DNA of 64,000 bases from Marinobacter nauticus (GTDB lineage Bacteria; Pseudomonadota; Gammaproteobacteria; Enterobacterales; Shewanellaceae). The position numbers and the translations under genes were made by a program. This document shows positions 26,707-33,525 of the stretch, piece after piece. Positions within the stretch are counted from its first letter, which is position 1. Each line of letters begins with the position of its first letter. The stretch lies in NCBI RefSeq assembly GCF_019801015.1, contig NZ_JAHVJZ010000003.1:434001-498000 (forward strand), written 5' to 3'. The notes below the pieces were generated by a model. The model did not search any database. It had not been told where the DNA came from and saw only the letters and a program-made list of their open reading frames with translations.

Positions 26707-27095
26707 TGCGGTGGATATTGCTGTTATCCGTCGCGCTGCTCACTCCGGGTGCGCAAAGCGACGACACAGACTGGCCAACCCAATTCGAACTTCGCCCGTC
26801 AGAGTGCCTGATGCCGGAGCAGGCCGCCGGATGCAACGTGGTGATCGAGTTCTACTGGCAACTCCCTGAATCCGCCCCCGCATGCCTCTACAAAGAGGAT
26901 GAAGAGACTCCGCTGTATTGCAGCGACCAAAGCACCACCCGCATCCGCCTTAAGTTCTTTATTCACGACTCCACCCGTTTTCAGCTTCGCCTTGAAGACC
27001 CTCCCCACTATCAGGCCGAGCAGGAGTTTCAGCTGTTACGAAGCATCCGTCAGGAGCTTCGCCGAAGACGTAAGCATGCATGGAGCCTGACATGA
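26706..27095 (+). CDS. DUF3019 secreted protein
   Basis: 129 residues. Signal peptide ends AQS-DD. Conserved pattern of DUF3019: FELRPSECLMPEQAAGCNV and VIEFYWQLPESAPACLY, then four Cys in all, possibly two disulfides. It starts at the last base of the MipA gene stop and overlaps the response-regulator start (ATGA). The basic C-terminus (RQELRRRRKHAWSLT) is odd for a secreted protein. Function unknown; a periplasmic accessory of the sensor is a plausible inference. Confidence 0.78.
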   Translation: MRWILLLSVALLTPGAQSDDTDWPTQFELRPSECLMPEQAAGCNVVIEFYWQLPESAPACLYKEDEETPLYCSDQSTTRIRLKFFIHDSTRFQLRLEDPPHYQAEQEFQLLRSIRQELRRRRKHAWSLT

Positions 27096-27787
27096 GCCGA
27101 GCCAACCTGTTACTGATTGAGGACGATCGGGAACTGGCCCTTCTGATCTGTCAGTATCTGGAGAAACACGATTACCGGGTGGTCCACCTGAACCATGGCA
27201 ACCGGCTTGATGGCCTGCCGCCCAGTACCCACTTCGATCTGGTCATCTGTGACCTGATGCTACCCGGCCTGGATGGCTACCAGGTGATTGAAAAGCTTCG
27301 CCAGAACTTTACCGGCCCCATCCTGATGATGACGGCCCGGGGGGAAGAACATGAGCAGATCCGGGGATTGGAAGTTGGCGCCAGCGACTACCTGGTTAAG
27401 CCGGTTTCTCCCTCCCTGCTGCTTGCCCGCATCCGCGCCCACCTGCGCCAAAGCCAGAATAACGCCTTGGCAGAGCCCGCGAACCTGGTGGACGGGTTAA
27501 CTCTGGATGTCGCCACCCGCAGCGCCCGTCTTCAGGGTGAGAATCTGCATCTGACACCGGCAGAGTTTGCGCTCCTGCAACTCTTTGCCACGCACTTTCG
27601 TCAACTGCTTACCCGAGAATATCTCTTTACACATGGTATTGGCCGAGCCTATGACGGTATGACCCGTACCATCGACGGGCGCATCACCCGACTGAGGCGG
27701 AAGCTCGAGGGCCGGGGGCCTCTCACCATCAAGACGGTCTGGGGCAAAGGATACCTGCTGACGCACCTTGAGCAGGAGTCGCCATGA
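27092..27787 (+). CDS. OmpR/PhoB-type response regulator
   Basis: 231 residues. Receiver domain with LLIEDDRELALLIC, phospho-acceptor Asp in LVICDLMLPGLDGYQV, and YLVKPVSP. Winged-helix domain from about residue 130 (LHLTPAEFALLQLFATHF, TIDGRITRLRRKLEGRG). The ATG at 27092 has GGAG at 6 nt and overlaps the DUF3019 stop. The next gene, its histidine kinase, overlaps by 4 bp. Confidence 0.93.
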   Translation: MSRANLLLIEDDRELALLICQYLEKHDYRVVHLNHGNRLDGLPPSTHFDLVICDLMLPGLDGYQVIEKLRQNFTGPILMMTARGEEHEQIRGLEVGASDYLVKPVSPSLLLARIRAHLRQSQNNALAEPANLVDGLTLDVATRSARLQGENLHLTPAEFALLQLFATHFRQLLTREYLFTHGIGRAYDGMTRTIDGRITRLRRKLEGRGPLTIKTVWGKGYLLTHLEQESP

Positions 27788-29034
27788 TCCCCCGTTATTT
27801 CAGCTTTACCCTGCTTCTGGTGCTGCTGGTTTGTGGCGCAGCGCTGTTTATCGAGGGGGCACTGCTTCACTCCGCGCAAGGCAACAAATTCTGGCTGAAC
27901 TCGGACGATCTCCGAAAAGCCATCTCGGCCCGGCAATCCTGCCTGGACCAACAGGGACGATGTGACCTGCTGCCAGCCCAGAAAGTCGAGCCCGAATGGG
28001 TGCAACTCGCCCCGGACCTCGCCTCCGAGCTGGATGAGGGAGAGCCGATATTCGTTGGCCTGACGGAAACCCAGGGGTTTCTCTATCTGAAGCAGGATAA
28101 GACGCTGTATAAGGTCGGGCCCATTCCAGTTCGCTCCGATGATGAACAACAACGGCGCAATGAAAACTTCTGGTTCATTGCACTGGTTTCACTGCTGTTC
28201 CTGCTGTGCGTCCTGCCGCTGTTTACCACCTTGCACCGGTTGAATCGGGCAGCCACCACGTTTTCCCACACCGGCCGTCCGAGTGAACTGACCGTCAGCC
28301 GTCACTCCTTTGTGCAGCCGCTGGTCAGCAGTTTCAATCGAATGACCCATTCCCTGTCTGGCCTGATGCAGATGCAGCGGGAGCTGTCCGCGACCGTCTG
28401 CCACGAGATCCGGACACCGCTCTCCCGACTTCGCTTTATCACCGAGATGCTGGAGGAGTCCCCGACGCCCACCACACGCCAGCGTCTGCTCAGCATCACC
28501 GCCGACATCGAAAAGCTGCTGGATGAGTACCTGGCTTTCGCCGCCAGCGAGCAGCACCGACCCGAGATGGCCTGGCAGGAGCAACCCCTGGCCCCCTTTC
28601 TGCAAGAGATGTGTCTTCAGTACCAGCCCTTGCTCAGCCAGGAGGTGCGGCTGGATTGCCCGCCGGAACTGATCGCTCTGTTCGATAACACCAGTCTGAC
28701 GCGGGCCATGAATAACCTGATTGGTAATGCCGCCAAATACGCCTCCAACCTTATCCACATTCGGGCCGGCATCGACGGCGATGAGTACTGTGTGGTCGTC
28801 GAAGATGATGGCCCGGGTATCCGCTCACAGGACAACCTGCTGGAACCCTTTGTCCGTGCAGACAGCCACAAAGAAGGCTATGGTTTGGGGCTCGCCATTG
28901 TACGTCGTGTCATGCTTTGGCACGGCGGCCAGGTCAGCATTGGCACCAGCCAGGCTCTGGGCGGAGCAGCAATCGAGCTTCGCTGGCCGATGAAAAATGA
29001 AGCAAACGACTCCGCCACCCCCGGTTTCAGTTGA
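27784..29034 (+). CDS. Sensor histidine kinase
   Basis: 416 residues. Membrane segment 1 at about 8-28, a small periplasmic domain (about 30-130) with two close cysteines (SCLDQQGRCDLL), membrane segment 2 at about 130-150, a short HAMP-like linker, then the H-box ELSATVCHEIRTPLSRLRF and ATPase blocks NNLIGNAAKYA, EDDGPGI and GYGLGLAIVRRV. The pair resembles RstBA-type systems with an unknown signal. Its stop codon TGA lies inside the -35 element of the downstream tRNA-Phe promoter. Confidence 0.92.
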   Translation: MIPRYFSFTLLLVLLVCGAALFIEGALLHSAQGNKFWLNSDDLRKAISARQSCLDQQGRCDLLPAQKVEPEWVQLAPDLASELDEGEPIFVGLTETQGFLYLKQDKTLYKVGPIPVRSDDEQQRRNENFWFIALVSLLFLLCVLPLFTTLHRLNRAATTFSHTGRPSELTVSRHSFVQPLVSSFNRMTHSLSGLMQMQRELSATVCHEIRTPLSRLRFITEMLEESPTPTTRQRLLSITADIEKLLDEYLAFAASEQHRPEMAWQEQPLAPFLQEMCLQYQPLLSQEVRLDCPPELIALFDNTSLTRAMNNLIGNAAKYASNLIHIRAGIDGDEYCVVVEDDGPGIRSQDNLLEPFVRADSHKEGYGLGLAIVRRVMLWHGGQVSIGTSQALGGAAIELRWPMKNEANDSATPGFS

Positions 29035-29059
29035 CTCATTGGCGTAAAGACCGTTTAAT
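29031..29059 (+). promoter_or_regulatory. tRNA-Phe promoter 2
   Basis: TTGACT, 17-nt spacer, TTTAAT, then GC-rich GGCGCCCG. Same hexamers and spacing as promoter 1, with a diverged spacer, so the duplication reaches upstream of the tRNA. The -35 overlaps the kinase stop codon. Confidence 0.8.
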
Positions 29060-29088
29060 GGCGCCCGCTGCCGCGCAGCACAATAGTT

Positions 29089-29164
29089 GCCTCGTTAGCT
29101 CAGTTGGTAGAGCAGCGGATTGAAAATCCGCGTGTCCCTGGTTCGACTCCGGGACGAGGCACCA
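29089..29164 (+). tRNA. tRNA-Phe (GAA), third copy
   Basis: Identical to the copies at 24896 and 25058, with encoded CCA and its own promoter. Confidence 0.97.
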
Positions 29165-29172
29165 TCTTAGAG

Positions 29173-29203
29173 AAAGCCCTGAACTTCGGTTCGGGGCTTT
29201 TTC
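29173..29203 (+). terminator. tRNA terminator, copy 3
   Basis: Same hairpin with TTCG loop and T5 tail as at 25142. Confidence 0.9.
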
Positions 29204-29213
29204 GTTTCAATCC

Positions 29214-29275
29214 GCAGCGGATTGGCTTATTCAAGATCCGCGCGTGTCCCTGCCCCACTCCGGGACGAGGCACCA
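29214..29275 (+). pseudogene. Decayed tRNA-Phe fragment 3
   Basis: Differs from fragment 1 at one T-arm base (CACTCC instead of CACCCC); acceptor end with CCA intact. Confidence 0.8.
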
Positions 29276-29283
29276 TCTTAGAG

Positions 29284-29316
29284 AAAGCCCCGACCGAAAG
29301 GTTGGGGCTTTTTCGT
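29284..29316 (+). terminator. tRNA-type terminator, variant with GAAA loop
   Basis: AAAGCCCCGACC, GAAA loop, GGTTGGGGCTTT, T5. Both arms differ from the other copies yet still pair, and the tetraloop changes from TTCG to GAAA, so structure is conserved while sequence is not. Confidence 0.85.
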
Positions 29317-29345
29317 TTCTGACTAAGCCTTTGCTACAAAGGCTT

Positions 29346-29450
29346 GTCCCTGGTTCGATTGTGGATGACATCCCTGTCATCCACCCTTCGGGCCGCCGCA
29401 AGCGGCGTCATGTCCGGCATCCTGCCTCCCATTGCCGGGACGAGGCACCA
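29346..29450 (+). pseudogene. Decayed tRNA-Phe 3' fragment split by an insert
   Basis: GTCCCTGGTTCGATT (29346-29360) and CCGGGACGAGGCACCA (29435-29450) are the two sides of the tRNA-Phe T-arm and acceptor end. A 74-bp palindrome-bearing insert separates them inside the T-loop. Confidence 0.75.
29361..29434. repeat. REP-like palindromic insert
   Basis: A perfect 10-bp hairpin (GTGGATGACA, TCCC loop, TGTCATCCAC, 29361-29384) followed by a second hairpin (GCCGC / GCGGC, 29392-29406). The form resembles intergenic REP/BIME elements of gammaproteobacteria. Only one copy is seen in this window. Confidence 0.55.
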
Positions 29451-29458
29451 TCTTAGAG

Positions 29459-29489
29459 AAAGCCCTGAACTTCGGTTCGGGGCTTTTTC
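29459..29489 (+). terminator. tRNA-type terminator, copy 5
   Basis: Same sequence as at 25142, behind the split fragment. Confidence 0.85.
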
Positions 29490-29499
29490 GTTTCAATCC

Positions 29500-29534
29500 G
29501 CAGCGGATTGGCTTATTCAAGATCCGCGCGTGCC
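29500..29534 (+). pseudogene. Decayed tRNA-Phe fragment, truncated
   Basis: GCAGCGGATTGGCTTATTCA and the following GATCCGCGCGTGCCCCTG are present, then similarity ends abruptly about 50 bp before the prolyl deacylase gene. This marks the right edge of the repeat array. Confidence 0.7.
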
Positions 29535-29585
29535 CCTGCCCCGCAATCGGCTCCAACCGATGCGCCCGGTTCGCCGGGGCGATGG

Positions 29586-30080
29586 TTATCCGGCGGTTTG
29601 CTCCGGCACAGACACCAAAGTTAATGGCCGTCCCCAATGTGCCAGCAGACGCTCAATATCCCCCGGCATCAGCACCCAGGTCCGGGTATTGTCCATGGGA
29701 TGACAATGCAGCCCCTGACCCTGCCAGATGCCCCGATCAATCCACAGTTCGACCTGCTGCTCCGGGTCATTCACCAGCGCCAACAGCGATACTCTGCCCG
29801 GCAGGATCCCAAGGTACTTTTCCAGCCGCTCGGCAGAAGCAAAACCCAGTCTGGACAGTTTCATCTGTCGGGACAGAGCCTTTAAGTCCACCTGCTTATC
29901 CGGCGCCGTCACCAGGATAAAGTGACGCCGGCCGTAGTTGTCCCTGAGAAATAGATTCTTAGTGCGTTGCCCATCCCGCTCCAGTGCCAAACGGTCCGCC
30001 TCACTGCAGTCATGCAGTGGCGGGTGCTGGTAGGCGTGATAATCAATGTTCAGATCGGCGAGCAGTTCAGGCAGAGTCAT
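29586..30080 (-). CDS. YbaK/ProX-family aminoacyl-tRNA deacylase
   Basis: 164 residues of the editing-domain family that hydrolyses mischarged tRNA (Ala-tRNA-Pro for the ProXp-ala type). YHAYQHPPLHDCSEADRLA, the conserved lysine in RTKNLFLRDNYGRRHFILV (shortened), and GRVSLLALVNDPEQQVELWI match the PrdX/ProX subgroup more than YbaK. It lies immediately right of the tRNA-Phe repeat array, probably by chance. Confidence 0.85.
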   Translation of the reverse strand: MTLPELLADLNIDYHAYQHPPLHDCSEADRLALERDGQRTKNLFLRDNYGRRHFILVTAPDKQVDLKALSRQMKLSRLGFASAERLEKYLGILPGRVSLLALVNDPEQQVELWIDRGIWQGQGLHCHPMDNTRTWVLMPGDIERLLAHWGRPLTLVSVPEQTAG

Positions 30081-30193
30081 GGTGAAAAAGGCAGGGAATT
30101 TGCGCTCACCTTACCCCGCCCCAACGGGTGACTCAATGGTATCCAGTGCATCAAGCTGATAGGTTCAATGCTCGGCCCCATAAGGAGATGGCG

Positions 30194-30823
30194 ATGATTA
30201 CCCTGTACGGTTTCCCCAAGTCCCGGTCATTAAGGATCAGTTGGTTGCTCGAAGAGTTGGGTGTCCCCTGGCACTACCACCTGGTCAACTTTAACCTCGG
30301 CGAACACCGCAGCCCGGAATACCTGGCCATCACCCCAAGCGGCAAAGTACCAGCACTGACCGACGTTGATCTCACCCTGTCGGAATCCGGTGCCATTGCC
30401 CTCTATCTGGCCAAACGCTACGGCAAGGGGCACCTGCTGCCGGAGCCGGGCACGGCCGAAGACACGCAGCACGACTTTTGGCTTTGCTACATTCTTACCG
30501 AGCTGGAGCAACCGCTCTGGAGCCTGGGCAAACACCGCTTTGCTTTACCCAAAGCCCATCGGGTTGAGGCGATGCTCGCCACCGCACAGTGGGAGTTTGC
30601 CAAGGCACTGGCCGAAGTGGAGGCGCGGATCCCGGAGCAGGGATTCCTGATCGGCGACAGCCTCACGGTGGCTGACATCTTCCTGGCGCACACCCTCTCC
30701 TGGGCCGTGGCCTTCAAGCAACCCATCGGTCCGAGAGCCGAAGCCTACCGGCGGCGTCTGAGCGATCGTCCGGCCCGCGACCGGGCGCTGGCGATCGAAA
30801 CCGCCGCGTTGCCCCCGGCATAG
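30194..30823 (+). CDS. Glutathione S-transferase family protein
   Basis: 209 residues. Thioredoxin-like N-terminal domain (MITLYGFPKSRSLRISWLLE, ITPSGKVPALTDVDLTLSES with the cis-Pro and glutathione-binding ES) and an all-helical C-terminal domain (IPEQGFLIGDSLTVADIFLA). Substrate unknown. The ATG at 30194 is chosen since AAGGAG stands 6 nt ahead; the ATG at 30188 is too close to it. Confidence 0.88.
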   Translation: MITLYGFPKSRSLRISWLLEELGVPWHYHLVNFNLGEHRSPEYLAITPSGKVPALTDVDLTLSESGAIALYLAKRYGKGHLLPEPGTAEDTQHDFWLCYILTELEQPLWSLGKHRFALPKAHRVEAMLATAQWEFAKALAEVEARIPEQGFLIGDSLTVADIFLAHTLSWAVAFKQPIGPRAEAYRRRLSDRPARDRALAIETAALPPA

Positions 30824-30827
30824 GCCA

Positions 30828-31919
30828 CTAACCCGGCTCTATCCGCACCGGTACCCGCCGGCGCCCCCACACCCCGGGTCGGGACTCAAACCGACCCGGC
30901 ACCGTTTCGCCACAGTGCGCACAGCGTCCGGCTCCCTGTTCATCGACCACCATCCCCCACTCGCCCAGTTCATACCAATCCCGCTCAATCAGCCGGGATT
31001 GGCACTTCGGACACCAACTGCTGCCGCCCTCGGGATCATGCACATTGCCGGTATAGACATAGTGCAGTCCCTCCTCCATGGCGATCTTCCTGGCCCGGCT
31101 CAGAGTAGCGGCGGGAGTGGGCGGCCGGTCCAGCATCTTAAAGTCGGGATGGAAAGCGGAGAAGTGCAGGGGCGTGCCAGCACCAAGCGCCTCCCGTATC
31201 CATGCAGACAACCGATGCAGTTCGCTGTCCGAATCGTTCAGTCCCGGGATCAGCAGCGTTGTGATCTCAAACCACACCTGGGTTTCCTGACGCAGGTACA
31301 GCAGCGTGTCCAGAACCGGCGCCAGCTGGCCACCACACACGGTTCGATAGAAAGACTCGGTAAACCCCTTCAGGTCGACATTGGCGGCATCCATGGCATT
31401 GAAAAACGCCTCTCGCGGTTGCGGATTAATGTAGCCTGCGGTCACCGCCACGCTGTGGATGCCGCTCTCCCGGCACGCCTGCGCCACGTCCAGGGCGTAC
31501 TCCATAAAAATGACCGGGTCATTGTAGGTGAACGCGATGCTGCGGCAGCCCACCCGTTCTGCGGTTTGCGCCAACTGCAGCGGGCTGGCATTGCCAGCCA
31601 GCGTATCCATTTCACGGGATTTGCTGATGTCCCAGTTCTGACAGAACTTGCAGGTCAGGTTGCAGCCTGCGGTGCCAAAGGAAAGCACCGGCGTGCCGGG
31701 CAGAAAGTGATTCAGCGGTTTCTTTTCAATGGGGTCGATGCAGAACCCGGAAGAGCGCCCGTAGCTCGTCATCACGATTTGGCCCTGCTCAGCCTTGCGG
31801 ACAAAGCAAACGCCCCGGTGCCCCTCGCGAACCGTGCAAAAACGTGGGCACAGAGTGCAACGAACCCGCCCATCCTCAAGGGCTTCCCAGTAGCGGGTTG
31901 ATACGGTGCTGTCAGACAT
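30828..31919 (-). CDS. amrS: AmmeMemoRadiSam system radical SAM enzyme
   Basis: 363 residues. Radical SAM motif CNLTCKFC (Cys86, Cys90, Cys93). In front lies a Cys-rich segment (Cys21, 24, 28, 38) and at the C-terminus a CPKC...CAHC pair, so further metal sites are likely. Related to pyruvate-formate-lyase activating enzymes, but no glycyl-radical enzyme is nearby. It is divergent from the MEMO and AMMECR1 genes, 72 bp apart; the three always-together proteins form the AmmeMemoRadiSam set found in all domains of life. The reaction is not known to me. Confidence 0.92.
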   Translation of the reverse strand: MSDSTVSTRYWEALEDGRVRCTLCPRFCTVREGHRGVCFVRKAEQGQIVMTSYGRSSGFCIDPIEKKPLNHFLPGTPVLSFGTAGCNLTCKFCQNWDISKSREMDTLAGNASPLQLAQTAERVGCRSIAFTYNDPVIFMEYALDVAQACRESGIHSVAVTAGYINPQPREAFFNAMDAANVDLKGFTESFYRTVCGGQLAPVLDTLLYLRQETQVWFEITTLLIPGLNDSDSELHRLSAWIREALGAGTPLHFSAFHPDFKMLDRPPTPAATLSRARKIAMEEGLHYVYTGNVHDPEGGSSWCPKCQSRLIERDWYELGEWGMVVDEQGAGRCAHCGETVPGRFESRPGVWGRRRVPVRIEPG

Positions 31920-31991
31920 GCGCCTCTCCCGACGACTCCCCCTATAATCATAGTGTCGGGCTCACTGGCGGGCCCGGCTGGGAGCACCACC

Positions 31992-32765
31992 ATGAGGATC
32001 CGTCCCGCCGCAGTGGCCGGTTACTTCTACCCCGGGGAAGCCAGCGAGCTGGCCCGGGATCTGGACCTGCTGCTCAGCCAGCCCACACCCGTTCTGCCCG
32101 GTGTACCCAAGGGCCTGATTGTCCCCCATGCCGGCTACCTCTACTCCGGAGCCATCGCTGCCCGGGCCTACCTGACGCTCACCGAGGGCGACTACCGCCG
32201 GGTGATTTTGCTGGGGCCGGCTCACACCAAGGCGGTAAGGGGCATCGCCCTGCCGGAGTGGAGCCACTACCAGACCCCGTTGGGCAGGGTTGCCCTGGAC
32301 ACCGAAGCGCTGCAAGCGCTGGACGGACATCATCAGGCCCACTTCGATGACGTTGCTCACGCCCGGGAGCACGCGCTGGAGGTGCAACTGCCGTTTATCC
32401 AGGTTCGTCTGCCTGATGCGCTGTTGTTGCCGATGGTGGTCGGTGCAATCGATGCCCGCACCTTGGCCGAATGCCTGAGCCAATTGCTCACGGAACAGGA
32501 CCTGCTGCTGATCAGCAGTGACATGAGCCATTTCCTGAGTGAAGCCGAAGCGGAAGAGCGAGATCAGCACACCATCGAGCGGATACTGGCTCTGAAAGAC
32601 GACCTGCTTGGAGAGGAAGCCTGTGGCGCCTACCCCATTAATGGCGCCTTGCGCTGGGCACAATCTCACGGCCTGAGCGCACACCTGATTGGCCGCAGCA
32701 ATTCCGCACGGGCCACTGGCGATCACGACAGGGTGGTGGGTTATGCCGCTTTCGCCTTCTGTTGA
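31992..32765 (+). CDS. amrB: AmmeMemoRadiSam protein B (MEMO1 family)
   Basis: 257 residues, similar to human MEMO1 and to LigB-type dioxygenases. MRIRPAAVAGYFYPGEASEL opens it; active-site histidines lie in IVPHAGYLYSGAIAARAY, HAREHALEVQLPFIQ and LISSDMSHFL. ATG at 31992 with GGGAG ahead. It overlaps the AMMECR1 gene by 23 bp. Function in bacteria is unresolved. Confidence 0.93.
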   Translation: MRIRPAAVAGYFYPGEASELARDLDLLLSQPTPVLPGVPKGLIVPHAGYLYSGAIAARAYLTLTEGDYRRVILLGPAHTKAVRGIALPEWSHYQTPLGRVALDTEALQALDGHHQAHFDDVAHAREHALEVQLPFIQVRLPDALLLPMVVGAIDARTLAECLSQLLTEQDLLLISSDMSHFLSEAEAEERDQHTIERILALKDDLLGEEACGAYPINGALRWAQSHGLSAHLIGRSNSARATGDHDRVVGYAAFAFC

Positions 32766-33294
32766 AGAGGAAAAACGCTGGCTGGCGCTGGCACGAGCCA
32801 GCATCGGCAGCCATTGGCAAAAGACCGAGCTGCCCCACCTTGAACTGGGGCAGCAGGTTGCGGATGTTTTCGTCAGCCTCCATATCGATGGCCAGTTGCG
32901 GGGCTGCATCGGTGCCACCGACAATGATCAGTCGCTGCAGGAAAGCATCGGCCACCTGGCCCGCCGCTGTGCCTTTGCCGATCCACGGTTTCCGCCACTG
33001 ACCGAAACCGAACTGGCCTGGACCCAGATCAGCATCAGCGTGCTCGGGCCCAAACGCCGGCTGCCCGTACACGACCAACAAGAGCTTATTGCCGCCATCA
33101 GCCCCGGCGATGGACTGCTGCTGAAACAAGGGGGCCGACAGGCCCTGTTCCTGCCCCAGGTCTGGGAAGGGGTGCATGGCCCCGGGGAGTTTGTCGCGGC
33201 GCTGCTGCATAAAGGCGGATGGTCCACCTGGCCAGAGGAGATGCGGGCCTGGAAGTTTGATTGCCTGGTGCTTCAGGAGGGACTTGAACACTGA
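32743..33294 (+). CDS. amrA: AmmeMemoRadiSam protein A (AMMECR1 family)
   Basis: 183 residues. AMMECR1 signature LRGCIGATDN near residue 50, then FADPRFPPLTETEL and ISISVLGPKRR, and a C-terminal LFLPQVWEGVHGPGEFVAAL. Small two-subdomain protein of unknown biochemistry; mutated human homologue AMMECR1 causes a developmental disorder. The ATG at 32743 starts inside the end of the MEMO gene, GGTGG ahead, so translation is coupled. Confidence 0.92.
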   Translation: MPLSPSVEEEKRWLALARASIGSHWQKTELPHLELGQQVADVFVSLHIDGQLRGCIGATDNDQSLQESIGHLARRCAFADPRFPPLTETELAWTQISISVLGPKRRLPVHDQQELIAAISPGDGLLLKQGGRQALFLPQVWEGVHGPGEFVAALLHKGGWSTWPEEMRAWKFDCLVLQEGLEH

Positions 33295-33341
33295 ATTACA
33301 GACACTTCCGAAATTAAATGGTCAGTTTTCCGCCAAAATGC

Positions 33342-33369
33342 TTGCAATTTGCGACCGGACACGTAGAAT
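33342..33369 (+). promoter_or_regulatory. deaD promoter
   Basis: TTGCAA, 16-nt spacer, TAGAAT. The start codon is at 33526, giving a 5' leader of about 150 nt, as seen for cold-inducible RNA-helicase genes. Confidence 0.65.
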
Positions 33370-33525
33370 GCGCGCCTTCAAGTTCGACCTCTGAATCGTA
33401 CACGCCCGTCGGGCTTGATGAATGGGGGTGATCAGCGCCAGACGACTTCATTTTGGGACCGTCTCTGGGCTTTCACCTCTCACTATTTATGCAGGGCCCT
33501 CTCCTGCCCCAATACAGAGCACCTA

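Larger units (their letters stand above)
29087..29290 (+). repeat. 204-bp direct repeat, right copy
   Basis: Partner of 25056-25259: tRNA-Phe, terminator, decayed fragment. Similarity is lost inside the second terminator, where this copy has CCCCGACC in place of CCCTGAAC. Confidence 0.9.

Noticed and set aside
24711..29585. Integrase or transposase within the tRNA-flanked segment
   Set aside because: Both strands were read for one; only signalling, envelope and tiny ORFs are present.
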